A DNA stretch of 64,000 nucleotides from MFD00082-c5 sp963697995 (GTDB taxonomy: Bacteria > Chlamydiota > Chlamydiia > Chlamydiales > JAJFMB01). The stretch lies in contig OY969110.1 of assembly GCA_963697995.1 (NCBI GenBank), positions 1,860,001 to 1,924,000 of the forward strand, written 5' to 3'. The notes beneath the pieces were generated by a model that saw only the letters and a program-made list of their open reading frames with translations, searched no databases and was not told the origin of the DNA. The translations under genes and the position numbers were made by a program. This document shows positions 41,825 through 49,962 of this stretch, in pieces (the first letter of the stretch is position 1; each line of letters begins with the position of its first letter).

Positions 41825-43077
41825 ATGCGCCTCTCTCAGAAAGATTTAGACCCAAAACGTTTGAAGAGATCGTCGGTCAAGAACACCTTTTAAATCCGAA
41901 CGCCCCTCTTTTAAGCTCCATAAGAAAAAAAACACCCCTCTCCTTCATCCTTTTCGGCCCTCCTGGCTCTGGAAAAACCTCTCTTGCAAGACTTTATGCC
42001 AAAGCGTTTAATTTACCCTTTAAAACTTTAAGTGCCATTTTTAGTGGGATCTCAGATATCAAAGAGATCATCAAAGGGGTCGAAGAAAACCCTCTTTTTC
42101 AACAATCGATGATTCTGTTTGTGGACGAAATCCATCGGTTTAACAAGGCGCAGCAAGATGCCTTCCTTCCCTACATCGAAAAGGGAACCCTCATCCTGAT
42201 TGGCGCGACAGCTGAAAACCCCTCATTTACCTTAAACGATGCGCTCCTCTCTCGCCTAAGAGTGTTAACCTTAAACCCGTTAAACAAAAAAGCTCTTAAA
42301 AAACTGATCGATCGGTATGAGTCAGATATTGCACCTCTTCCAATGACTCAAGAGGGAAAAGAGTTATTAATTGCTCTTTCTCAAGGAGATGGGCGTTACT
42401 TAATGAATTTAATCGAAGAGATTGAAACTCTTCCGAATGAAATCAAGCTCAACGAGGAGACTCTCAAAGAGCATCTTCAAAGGAGAGCTCCCCTTTTTGA
42501 CAAGGGAGGGGATCAACACTACAACCTGATCTCTGTTCTGCACAAGTCGGTGAGGACCTCCGATCCAAATGCTTCCCTTTACTGGTTCGCGAGAATGCTC
42601 GAAGGGGGAGAAGATCCCTTATACATTGCAAGGCGCCTTATCAGAATGGCCACCGAAGATATTGGACTTGCTGACCCTCAAGCTCTTAGTGTTGCGATCA
42701 ATGCAAGAAAAGCGTATGAGATCCAAGGATCACCTGAAGGGGAACTAGCTCTTGCTGAAGCTGTCGTTTACCTCTCTTTGGCCCCAAAGAGTAATTCAAT
42801 TTACACAGCCTACAAAAAGGCAAGACTAAAAGCTAAAGAAACCAACCATTTACCCCCACCCAAACACACACTCAATGCGCCCACAAAGATGATGAAAGAA
42901 CTTGGGTATGGAAAAAATTACATCTATGATCACGATTTGGAAGAGAAATGTTCCGGGCAAAACAGTTTTCCAGATGAGCTTCCCCCCGTCTCATTTTATG
43001 AGCCGGTCCCTCTTGGGTTTGAAAGGGAGCTAAAAAAAAGGTTCGATTACTTTGAGAAGTTTCGGAAAAAACACTAG
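41821..43077 (+). CDS. rarA: Replication-associated recombination protein A (RarA/MgsA)
   Basis: 418 residues. N-terminal PLSERFRPKTFEEIVGQEHLL, Walker A GPPGSGKTS, Walker B ILFVDEIHRFNKAQQDAFLP, sensor GATAENPSF, and the C-terminal RarA tail (DPNASLYWFARMLEGGEDPLYIARRLIRMA; GYGKNYIYDHD). A clamp-loader-like AAA+ ATPase acting at stalled replication forks. Start overlaps the upstream membrane protein by 4 bp. Confidence 0.95.
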   Translation: MNAPLSERFRPKTFEEIVGQEHLLNPNAPLLSSIRKKTPLSFILFGPPGSGKTSLARLYAKAFNLPFKTLSAIFSGISDIKEIIKGVEENPLFQQSMILFVDEIHRFNKAQQDAFLPYIEKGTLILIGATAENPSFTLNDALLSRLRVLTLNPLNKKALKKLIDRYESDIAPLPMTQEGKELLIALSQGDGRYLMNLIEEIETLPNEIKLNEETLKEHLQRRAPLFDKGGDQHYNLISVLHKSVRTSDPNASLYWFARMLEGGEDPLYIARRLIRMATEDIGLADPQALSVAINARKAYEIQGSPEGELALAEAVVYLSLAPKSNSIYTAYKKARLKAKETNHLPPPKHTLNAPTKMMKELGYGKNYIYDHDLEEKCSGQNSFPDELPPVSFYEPVPLGFERELKKRFDYFEKFRKKH

Positions 43078-43210
43078 ATTTCTTTAAAAATTCGATTCAA
43101 TTAAAACAAACACTTAAGCGCTGAGTTAATCAACTAAATTTAATTAATTTATAATAAAACTATTACAATCAAACGATAAGATAAAAATTCATTTAGATTA
43201 AAAGACTACT

Positions 43211-43681
43211 CTAATCATCGAGATTGATCTCTGTGTTGTTTCTTCCAGGGGCGCTTTGGAGCCGGATCTTTTCGGTTTTTAAAGCCTCAATAAATTTTTT
43301 CCCTTTTTGCAGCTGAATATCGTCTAGCATAGCCTGAATCTTTTGAGGATCTGTTACCCCGTTTTCTCTCATCACATCAGAAAAGAGCTCCATTAAGGTC
43401 TCTTTAAAAAGTTTAGCTGCAAGGGAGCGCTTTTTCGGATTAAAAAGAACATCTCCATCCTCTGCTAACGCTTTTGATTCCACAAGGGGAATCACTTGAG
43501 ACTCTTTAGCTTTAAGTTGCATCTGAATGTCGGCCCAAAACTCCTCTTTTACTTCATAGCGCTTTAATGCATCTAAAACAAAAGGTTCGGGAAAATAGGA
43601 CAAAAGAAGCTCCTTTTTATCGTAATCGATAGAAAAAAGAGCCGAAAATGAAGCACAAAGCAGCAGAAATAACCTGATCAT
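43211..43681 (-). CDS. Exported protein of unknown function next to folD
   Basis: 156 residues with an N-terminal signal peptide (MIRLFLLLCASFSALFS). The mature part is helical and charged (YEVKEEFWADIQMQLKAKES; KLFKETLMELFSDVMRENGV) and acidic at the C-terminus. It is divergently oriented to folD. A conserved hypothetical gene sits next to folD in Chlamydia, as far as I recall, so this may be its counterpart. No fold or activity can be assigned. Confidence 0.65.
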   Translation of the reverse strand: MIRLFLLLCASFSALFSIDYDKKELLLSYFPEPFVLDALKRYEVKEEFWADIQMQLKAKESQVIPLVESKALAEDGDVLFNPKKRSLAAKLFKETLMELFSDVMRENGVTDPQKIQAMLDDIQLQKGKKFIEALKTEKIRLQSAPGRNNTEINLDD

Positions 43682-43749
43682 TTGCTACGATACCCCCTTC
43701 TTTGCTAAGCTTTATCTGAACACTTAAAAGGTTGTCAACTGATAGTTTT

Positions 43750-44616
43750 ATGATACTGAACGGCAAAGCATTAGCAGAAAAAATTCAAGAAAATTTGAAA
43801 AATAGGATCAGCTCTCTTAAGGGAAGAAAACCTGTTCTCGGAGTCATTTTAGTCGGCTCCCACGCGCCCTCAAGGATTTACGTCAAAAGAAAGACTGAAG
43901 CGTTAAGTTTAGTTGGGATGGACTTCATAAGAACAGAACTTGAAGAGAGTTGTACAGAGATTGAGCTTTTAAAAGAGATTGAAAAGTTTAATCAAAATGA
44001 GGATGTCGATGGGATTTTGATTCAACTGCCCCTCCCTCCCCATATCGATACAAAAAAAGTGATCAACGCGATCGATCCAAATAAGGATGTGGATGGGTTT
44101 CACCCCCTCAATTTAGGAAAACTTATAATAGGAGACGAGTCAGGATTTATTCCTTGCACCCCTCTTGGGATAAGGACGCTTCTGCTTGATGCCGCAGTCT
44201 CTGTCGCTAAAAAAAATGCGCTGGTCATTGGGAGAAGCACGATCGTTGGAAAACCAATGGCAGCTCTTTTAATGCAGAATGCTCCCTTTGGCAATGCCAC
44301 AGTGACCGTGGCCAATAGTCAAACAAAAGATTTAGCAAAGCTTGCAAGAGAAGCAGATCTTCTTATTGCAGCGATTGGAAAGCCCCAATTTGTAACAGAA
44401 GAGTTTATCAAACCTGGCGCCATCGTCATCGATGTTGGCATCAACCGCCTCGATAATAAACTTGTGGGAGATGTCGCCTTTGAAGAGGTCTCTAAAAAAG
44501 CCTCCCTCATCACACCCGTTCCTGGAGGCGTCGGCCCCATGACTATTGCCTCTCTTCTTGAAAACACGTTTAAAAGTTATTTACGTCGCATTTCACTCCT
44601 TCTTCTTTTTTTTTGA
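43750..44616 (+). CDS. folD: Bifunctional methylenetetrahydrofolate dehydrogenase/cyclohydrolase FolD
   Basis: 288 residues from ATG 43750 (MILNGKALAEKI); a TTG six codons upstream is not needed. Motifs: VGSHAPSRIYVKRKTEALSL with the catalytic Lys, DGILIQLPLPPHI, DVDGFHPLNLG, VIGRSTIVGKPMAALL and TPVPGGVGPMTIASLLENT. It makes 10-formyl-THF. The C-terminal extension YLRRISLLLLFF is unlike FolD and looks like a lipoprotein signal; it overlaps the apbE start at a run of nine T (see apbE). Confidence 0.93.
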   Translation: MILNGKALAEKIQENLKNRISSLKGRKPVLGVILVGSHAPSRIYVKRKTEALSLVGMDFIRTELEESCTEIELLKEIEKFNQNEDVDGILIQLPLPPHIDTKKVINAIDPNKDVDGFHPLNLGKLIIGDESGFIPCTPLGIRTLLLDAAVSVAKKNALVIGRSTIVGKPMAALLMQNAPFGNATVTVANSQTKDLAKLAREADLLIAAIGKPQFVTEEFIKPGAIVIDVGINRLDNKLVGDVAFEEVSKKASLITPVPGGVGPMTIASLLENTFKSYLRRISLLLLFF

Positions 44617-45512
44617 CTTCATGTGAAAAAGAGGAGCTTCTAAAAATCTCCGGTAATGCCATGACGATTGATTATAACATCTTAGTCACTGCAAAAGAGA
44701 AGAATAGAGGGGAAATTGAACAAACCATTTTCGAGACTTTTTTTAAAATTGATGAGCTTTATAACAAATGGAATCCTCAATCGGAGCTGTCTCGATTCAA
44801 CGAGTCAACAGAAGGGGATTTTCCGAAACTTGAGCCTTTTTTAAGGCAAGTTAACGATTATGTTCATCTCACATCAAGCAGATTTGATCCTACGATTGAA
44901 GCGATTCAAAGAGTCTGGAAAAAAGAGGGAGTGCCTGAAGGGGAAGCTCTTGAGAAGGCTAAAGAGGCCACGGGGTGGCACCACATTGTTTTTGAAGAAA
45001 ACACCCTTAAGAAAAATCATCCCCTAACAGCTGTCGATTTAGGGGGCGTTGCCAAAGGATTTGCTGTCGATCTGATTGCTGAGGCTCTTTTAAAAAAAGG
45101 GTTTCAAAACGGTCTTGTCGAATGGGGAGGGGAATTGAGAGCTTTTGGAAGCCATCCCGAAAAAAGGGCCTGGAGCGTTTGCATTTGCCGCCCAGGGGAT
45201 AGAAACCCTTCGAATGCGATCGACATCGTTCCCTTAAAAGACGCCTCTTTAGCGACAAGTGGCGATTACGAGCAAAACTTTAGCATTAACGGCGAAACGT
45301 TTACCCATATTTTTTCAGCCAAAGAGGGAGCCCCCCTTAAAATAAAAAAAGGATCGATTGCAAGTGTTAGCATTAAGGCGGCCTCTTGTGCGCTTGCCGA
45401 TGCGATCGCAACAGCTGCAATGGTTGAGGGGTGTGAAGAGGGAGCTATTGCTTTTTTGGAAGAAGTAAAAATGAAAATACCTGATATGGAGTACTGGATT
45501 GTAGTCCGATAA
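44613..45512 (+). CDS. apbE: FAD:protein FMN transferase, ApbE family
   Basis: About 299 residues as annotated. ApbE signatures: AMTIDYNILV, LYNKWNPQSELSRFN, HLTSSRFDPTI, DLGGVAKGFAVDLIAEAL, LVEWGGELRAFG, and ATSGDYEQNF with the FAD-binding Asp/Thr. It attaches FMN covalently to flavoproteins. The only start in frame is TTG 44613 within T9, giving LTSCEKEE with no signal before it. If one T were added, the preceding FolD-frame residues LRRISLLLLFF would join LTSC to form a textbook lipoprotein signal and lipobox. The true start probably lies inside folD. Confidence 0.85.
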   Translation: MTSCEKEELLKISGNAMTIDYNILVTAKEKNRGEIEQTIFETFFKIDELYNKWNPQSELSRFNESTEGDFPKLEPFLRQVNDYVHLTSSRFDPTIEAIQRVWKKEGVPEGEALEKAKEATGWHHIVFEENTLKKNHPLTAVDLGGVAKGFAVDLIAEALLKKGFQNGLVEWGGELRAFGSHPEKRAWSVCICRPGDRNPSNAIDIVPLKDASLATSGDYEQNFSINGETFTHIFSAKEGAPLKIKKGSIASVSIKAASCALADAIATAAMVEGCEEGAIAFLEEVKMKIPDMEYWIVVR

Positions 45513-46022
45513 TTATGTTTTTTTCTCCAGAGCCCTTTTTGCGTCCTCTGCGTGCTTCTTTATCGTATTGAACTCTAATTTATCTTCAGCATACATAAGA
45601 GCCAATTCCAAAGACGCTAAAGCGTTTCCAATGTCGTTTAATGCGTGGTAGCAGCTTGCCGAATGGTAATGGGGCACCGGATGCTCCACATTGATGAGAG
45701 TCGCTGTTGCATAGGCGATTAAAGCCGCCTCCTCTCTTTTTAGAAGCTGCTCGCACATCCCAAGGCCAAGCCAATAGTTAAACACATAAGGGTTTAATGT
45801 GGTCAAAAAAATAAAAGCATCCGCGGCCTCTTGATATTGCTGGTGCTGAAAAAGCTTATAAGCCACGTAATAAAACTTTTCCATCGTCGCAGGAGAGTAG
45901 CCAATGATCTCTTGGAGAACCTTCCCTTCGCTAATCTTTTTTCGAAGAAGATCGGGATCCCTCAGTTTTTCAAGAGCGTCAGCTGGGATCTTAAACTCTT
46001 CCATCTCCTCAAGTGGATCCAT
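45513..46022 (-). CDS. Type III secretion chaperone, LcrH/SycD (class II, TPR) family
   Basis: 169 residues from ATG 46022; an upstream TTG is rejected. TPR units: VAYKLFQHQQYQEAADAFIFL, YWLGLGMCEQLLKREEAALIAY and HYHSASCYHALNDIGNALASL. This matches LcrH/SycD chaperones of type III translocator proteins, which bind N-terminal segments of translocators in the cytoplasm. Last gene of a three-gene minus-strand operon with two 80-residue proteins, overlapping the previous gene by 14 bp. The partner translocator is not visible in the window. Confidence 0.82.
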   Translation of the reverse strand: MDPLEEMEEFKIPADALEKLRDPDLLRKKISEGKVLQEIIGYSPATMEKFYYVAYKLFQHQQYQEAADAFIFLTTLNPYVFNYWLGLGMCEQLLKREEAALIAYATATLINVEHPVPHYHSASCYHALNDIGNALASLELALMYAEDKLEFNTIKKHAEDAKRALEKKT

Positions 46023-46251
46023 CTTTTTTTTCCTTTTCAATTTCTTTGAGTAAAATCTCGTAACCGTTCACAAAACGCGCTTGAAACTCTTCCATTGTTT
46101 TATAGATATTAGCTCTTACTTTTTGCGCATACACCTCAAAAGGCTCTAAGTCTGAATGGTAATCTTCTTTTAAGGAATCCTCGATGACATCGGCAAGCTC
46201 CTTGACGGCATCATCCACTTTTACTAAAACTTTGAGTTCATTTTTTTTCAT
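46009..46251 (-). CDS. 80-residue helical protein in the LcrH operon
   Basis: 80 residues, highly charged and helical (KVDDAVKELADVIEDSLKEDY; EFQARFVNGYEILLKEIEKEKK). It overlaps both neighbours by 14 bp and has GGAG before its ATG. Size, helicity and linkage to an LcrH chaperone are compatible with a small type III component or co-chaperone. Homology cannot be shown from sequence alone. Confidence 0.55.
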   Translation of the reverse strand: MKKNELKVLVKVDDAVKELADVIEDSLKEDYHSDLEPFEVYAQKVRANIYKTMEEFQARFVNGYEILLKEIEKEKKDGST

Positions 46252-46480
46252 TGTTTAATACTCCTATTAGAGCTAAAAGAAACTCTGCATTAAAAGAGGC
46301 GCTCGAATGAACACCTAAATGCAAATTACATAAATTAACATCTGCCGGCTTAATAATATTGATCGTTTTGGGAGGCGCTAACTCGTTTGGACCTGGTGGA
46401 ATAAATATTGTATTCTCTTTTTTTTCTTGAAACGGCTGAATGAATGGGTTTTGACCCATTGGTGAAATAGCGTCTGGCAT
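46238..46480 (-). CDS. 80-residue protein opening the LcrH operon
   Basis: 80 residues, Pro-rich N-terminal half (NPFIQPFQEKKENTIFIPPGP) and a C-terminal helix (SSASFNAEFLLALIGVLN). A very strong GGGAGGGGGG site precedes the ATG. First gene of the operon ending in the LcrH-type chaperone. It may be a small secreted or needle-associated type III protein; this is inference from context. Confidence 0.55.
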   Translation of the reverse strand: MPDAISPMGQNPFIQPFQEKKENTIFIPPGPNELAPPKTINIIKPADVNLCNLHLGVHSSASFNAEFLLALIGVLNNEKK

Positions 46481-46585
46481 CTTCCCCCCTCCCTTAACTT
46501 TTATAAACCCTATTTTACACCATTTACCTTTAATCTATCAAAATATTTTTACATTAATTTATCTTAAACTCTTTTTTTGTAAAGG

Positions 46586-46614
46586 TTGCGTTAAATCCTC
46601 ATTTGTAATAAAAT
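46586..46614 (+). promoter_or_regulatory. Sigma66-type promoter for the winged-helix-like gene
   Basis: TTGCGT (46586-46591), 17-base spacer, TAAAAT (46609-46614), 45 bases before ATG 46660. The 180-bp region also separates it from the divergent LcrH operon. Confidence 0.55.
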
Positions 46615-46659
46615 ATAAAGAGTTCGTAAAGTTCTGAAACTTATCTTGGTGAAGAAGGA

Positions 46660-48066
46660 ATGACGACAACACAAACTCGGAAGAATAAAATTACTCTATC
46701 GGATTACAATTTCCAAAAGGATATTGAAAATCGTCTTTTTTTATCCGAGCTTACCCGTTTTGAGATCTCCGTCTTAAGAGAATTAATCGATAACACACCA
46801 AATACCACAGTTGATCGCCTCGCAAAAGAGCTCGGAGTTTCCTTAAAACAGATCGAGCCTAGCATCGAAAAATTCAAAAAAATTGAACTTATCACCTGCG
46901 AAGAAAGAAAAATAAAAGTTGATAAGGAACTTAGAAAATACTTCGAAGTTCACCTAAAAAAATTTGAAGAGGATTTTAACCCAAACCTCGATTTTTTGAA
47001 GGCTATCCTTGGAAAAGTTCCCATCCACGTTCTTCCCAATTGGTATGCCATCCCAAGAAGCACAGACCACATCTTTGCCTCGATCGTCGAAAAATACCTA
47101 ATCACACCCAAAGCGTATAAAAGATACTTAGATGAGCTGCTTTTTGAAGATCCGATTCTAAATAATCTTTATTTGGATATCTACAATGCCCCCGACTTTA
47201 CCCTTTCAAAAAAGGCCGCTTTAGAAAAATACGACTTAACCCCCAAGCAATTAACGGAATATGCCCTTGAACTAGAATTTAACCTGATCTGCTGCTCTAG
47301 TGTCAGAGAAACAGAAGAGGGGTATGAAGAAGTCTTTACTTTGTTTGATGAGTGGAAAGAGCACTTAAATTATCAACTGACAAGTCAACCGACCTCTCTT
47401 ATTGAGACTGATAAAATCACGAGATACCATCCCCACGATTTTGGTTTTGTTCAGGATATGACGGCCATTGTTCAACACCTAAAAATAGAGCCTATCGATT
47501 TTGCCCTGGAAACTCTTGACCCCGCCTTGATCCAAAAGATTTTACCCCACGCCCCTCTTCTTTTAGAAAAAGAGAATCACATTAAAAATGTGCTTTGGAT
47601 GATGGAGGAGTTACAACTTATTATTATAGGGAAAACACTTACATTTGGTCCTCAAGCAGATTTTTGGCTTGAAACGTCCACAATCGATCAAGCCTTAATT
47701 GTCTATAGACACCCTTCGAGAACCTTTAGACTTCTCGACATGAAAAAAATCACTCACACGGAGAAGGATATCCGGGAGACTGAGCGCAATATGCGCCGCT
47801 TGGCGACAAGTGGCTGGGTCTTTTTTGATGATTATTTAAACAGTTTTACAGCCCCTATCGGGAACCATCCTTCGGTCTCACTCGTCAAAAAAGGAAAATT
47901 GTGGAGATACGCAAGACCTGAATACACTGAAGAGGACAAGTCGTTAATTGAGGCTATTGTCTTTGGACATCTTTTTGAAACAGGAATTCTTAAAATTGGT
48001 GAGTATCGCGGTAAAAAATGTATAGCACTCACCCCATTTGGAATCGAAACCCTCTTCGGGGATTAA
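46660..48066 (+). CDS. Unidentified protein with predicted N-terminal helix-turn-helix
   Basis: 468 residues, soluble. Residues about 35-85 (SVLRELIDNTPNTTVDRLAKELGVSLKQIEPSI) look like a winged-helix fold. The rest is mixed alpha/beta with no clear catalytic motif; a second helix-turn-helix-like segment may lie near residues 180-205 (KKAALEKYDLTPKQLTEYAL). The start has an AAGAAGGA site. It is likely a transcription or DNA-associated protein conserved in chlamydiae, but I cannot name a family. Not coupled to neighbours. Confidence 0.6.
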   Translation: MTTTQTRKNKITLSDYNFQKDIENRLFLSELTRFEISVLRELIDNTPNTTVDRLAKELGVSLKQIEPSIEKFKKIELITCEERKIKVDKELRKYFEVHLKKFEEDFNPNLDFLKAILGKVPIHVLPNWYAIPRSTDHIFASIVEKYLITPKAYKRYLDELLFEDPILNNLYLDIYNAPDFTLSKKAALEKYDLTPKQLTEYALELEFNLICCSSVRETEEGYEEVFTLFDEWKEHLNYQLTSQPTSLIETDKITRYHPHDFGFVQDMTAIVQHLKIEPIDFALETLDPALIQKILPHAPLLLEKENHIKNVLWMMEELQLIIIGKTLTFGPQADFWLETSTIDQALIVYRHPSRTFRLLDMKKITHTEKDIRETERNMRRLATSGWVFFDDYLNSFTAPIGNHPSVSLVKKGKLWRYARPEYTEEDKSLIEAIVFGHLFETGILKIGEYRGKKCIALTPFGIETLFGD

Positions 48067-48129
48067 TCACCAATTATTTGACATTCACCCTAAGTTAGAG
48101 TATTTCAATAAAAAAAGGCTCTAATAATA

Positions 48130-48921
48130 ATGGCGACTCTTGAAGTCAAACATTTAACTCACTCCTATGGCGCTCATATAGCCGTAAACGATATCTCATT
48201 TACCCTTGAAAAAGGGGCTATTTTTGGTTTAATTGGGCCAAATGGCGCAGGAAAGAGCACCACAATTAAGATGCTAACCACACTTCTTCCGATCACTTCC
48301 GGGGAGGCGTACATCGTTTCGTTTAGTGTGGCGAAATCGGCAAGAAAGGTGCGAGAAAATATCGGTTATGTTCCTCAGGCCATTTCAGCCGATGGGGACT
48401 TAACAGCTTACGAAAATCTTCTGATCTCGGCAAAACTCTACGGCATTCCAAACCATTTAATCGATCAAAAAATCAACGAAACGCTCCTCTTTATGGAACT
48501 CTCTCATGTCAAAGACAAACTGGTCAGTCAATACTCTGGGGGGATGATTAGAAAGTTAGAAATAGCTCAAGCGCTTCTTCACGAGCCTAAGCTTCTTTTT
48601 CTCGACGAACCGACAGTGGGATTAGATCCTGCTGCAAGAAAATCACTTTGGAGACATATTCAAGAGCTCAACAAAAAGCTACAAACCACGATCCTCATGA
48701 CAACGCACGACATGGATGAAGCGGATCTTCTTTGTGACACAGTAGCTCTGATGCATCGGGGAAAAATCGTTGTGATGGATACCCCCAATCGTTTAAAGGC
48801 GGCACTTGGCGAAGAAGCCACATTAGACGACGTCTTTATTTTTTACACGGGCAGCTCCCTTAAAGAAACTGGAGATTTTCAAAATGTCAAGCAAATTAGA
48901 CGCACTATCTCAAGCTTATAA
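48130..48921 (+). CDS. ABC-2 type exporter, ATP-binding subunit
   Basis: 263 residues. Walker A GPNGAGKST, Q-loop VPQAISADGDLT, signature YSGGMIRKLEIA, Walker B LLFLDEPTVGLDP and switch His in TTHDMDEADLL. The family (DrrA/NodI/CcmA-like) drives ABC-2 exporters. The 3' end overlaps the permease gene by 38 bp, so they form one transporter. Substrate unknown: drug, lipid or polysaccharide export is possible. Confidence 0.93.
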   Translation: MATLEVKHLTHSYGAHIAVNDISFTLEKGAIFGLIGPNGAGKSTTIKMLTTLLPITSGEAYIVSFSVAKSARKVRENIGYVPQAISADGDLTAYENLLISAKLYGIPNHLIDQKINETLLFMELSHVKDKLVSQYSGGMIRKLEIAQALLHEPKLLFLDEPTVGLDPAARKSLWRHIQELNKKLQTTILMTTHDMDEADLLCDTVALMHRGKIVVMDTPNRLKAALGEEATLDDVFIFYTGSSLKETGDFQNVKQIRRTISSL

Positions 48922-49696
48922 AACGACCCTACTCACTTTCAACCAGGTGTATGCGATCGTAGAGATGGATGTGAGAAAACTGATCCATGATCCTTGGGAG
49001 CTTTTGACAAGAATGATCCAACCTGCGATCTGGCTACTCATCTTTGGACAAGCGATGAGTCGCACGAAAGGGATTCCAACAGGCTCCCTCTCTTATCTTG
49101 ATTTCATAGCACCGGGCATTTTAGCCCAAAGTATTCTTTTTATTTCGATTTTCTTTGGAATTGCTCTGATTTGGGAGAGGGATATGGGGGTTTTGCAAAA
49201 GCTTTTAGTCTCACCTGCTCCAAGAAGCGTTTTAGTCATTGGAAGGGCTTTAGCTGCAGGGATTCGGGGCCTTTCACAAATTTTCATCATTTATCTTTTA
49301 TCGTTTTTTTTAAATATCCACCTTAGAATTGACTTTTTACCCCTTTTAGGGGTTGTTTTGACCGTAATTTTAGGTGCCGCTGTCTTTTCAACTTTTTCAC
49401 TAATTATGGCCTCTCTCGTCAAAAAAAGAGAGCGTTTTATGGGAATTGGACAAGTGTTAACAATGCCCCTTTTTTTTGCAAGCAATGCCCTTTACCCGAT
49501 CGAGATCATGCCTAAATGGCTTCAAATCGTCTCAGTTTTTAACCCTCTGACCTACCAAGTAGCCGCTTTAAGAAATTTTATGATCACAGGTGAAGCTACT
49601 GTTTCAAGTTTAACGATGGACTTTGCGGTTGGAGTTTTTGCTTTTGTGCTTTTGGTCATAGTTGCGACAAAAACTTATCCGAAAATTTTAACTTAG
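48884..49696 (+). CDS. ABC-2 type exporter, permease subunit
   Basis: 270 residues, six membrane helices with the ABC-2 motif ERDMGVLQKLLVSPAPRSVLVIGR and PLFFASNALYPIEIMPKWLQIVSVFNPLTY. It pairs with the upstream ATPase. ATG 48884 has GGAG upstream. Its TAG stop is formed by the first bases of mobile element copy K, so insertion happened at or beside the original stop. Confidence 0.92.
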   Translation: MSSKLDALSQAYKTTLLTFNQVYAIVEMDVRKLIHDPWELLTRMIQPAIWLLIFGQAMSRTKGIPTGSLSYLDFIAPGILAQSILFISIFFGIALIWERDMGVLQKLLVSPAPRSVLVIGRALAAGIRGLSQIFIIYLLSFFLNIHLRIDFLPLLGVVLTVILGAAVFSTFSLIMASLVKKRERFMGIGQVLTMPLFFASNALYPIEIMPKWLQIVSVFNPLTYQVAALRNFMITGEATVSSLTMDFAVGVFAFVLLVIVATKTYPKILT

Positions 49697-49962
49697 TCGG
49701 CCCTAAAAAAGTAAGAGTTCCTTGAGAAGAATTTGCAGTTAACGAGGAAGAGAGACATAGCCTATTTTGCAAGGTTTAATTATATGAGAAGCTTAAAAAT
49801 TTCGCGAATGGAACACCCACTCTCCAAAGAAAAAGTGATCCTTTTGCAACAAAAAATGCGGTGAACGACGCTTCTCCCCTTGAAGGGTTTAGTGAGGAGT
49901 AAAACACATTTTTTGTCAAAAGGGACACTTTTTATTGGAGAGGACTCTTTCAGGGCCGACTA
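49694..49962. mobile_element. MITE-like element, copy K (long form) shared by two convergent genes
   Basis: TAGTCGGCCCTAAAAAAGT to CTCTTTCAGGGCCGACTA, about 269 bp. It precisely fills the space between the ABC permease and recF: bases 49694-49696 are the permease TAG and bases 49960-49962 are the recF TAG on the other strand. Confidence 0.92.
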
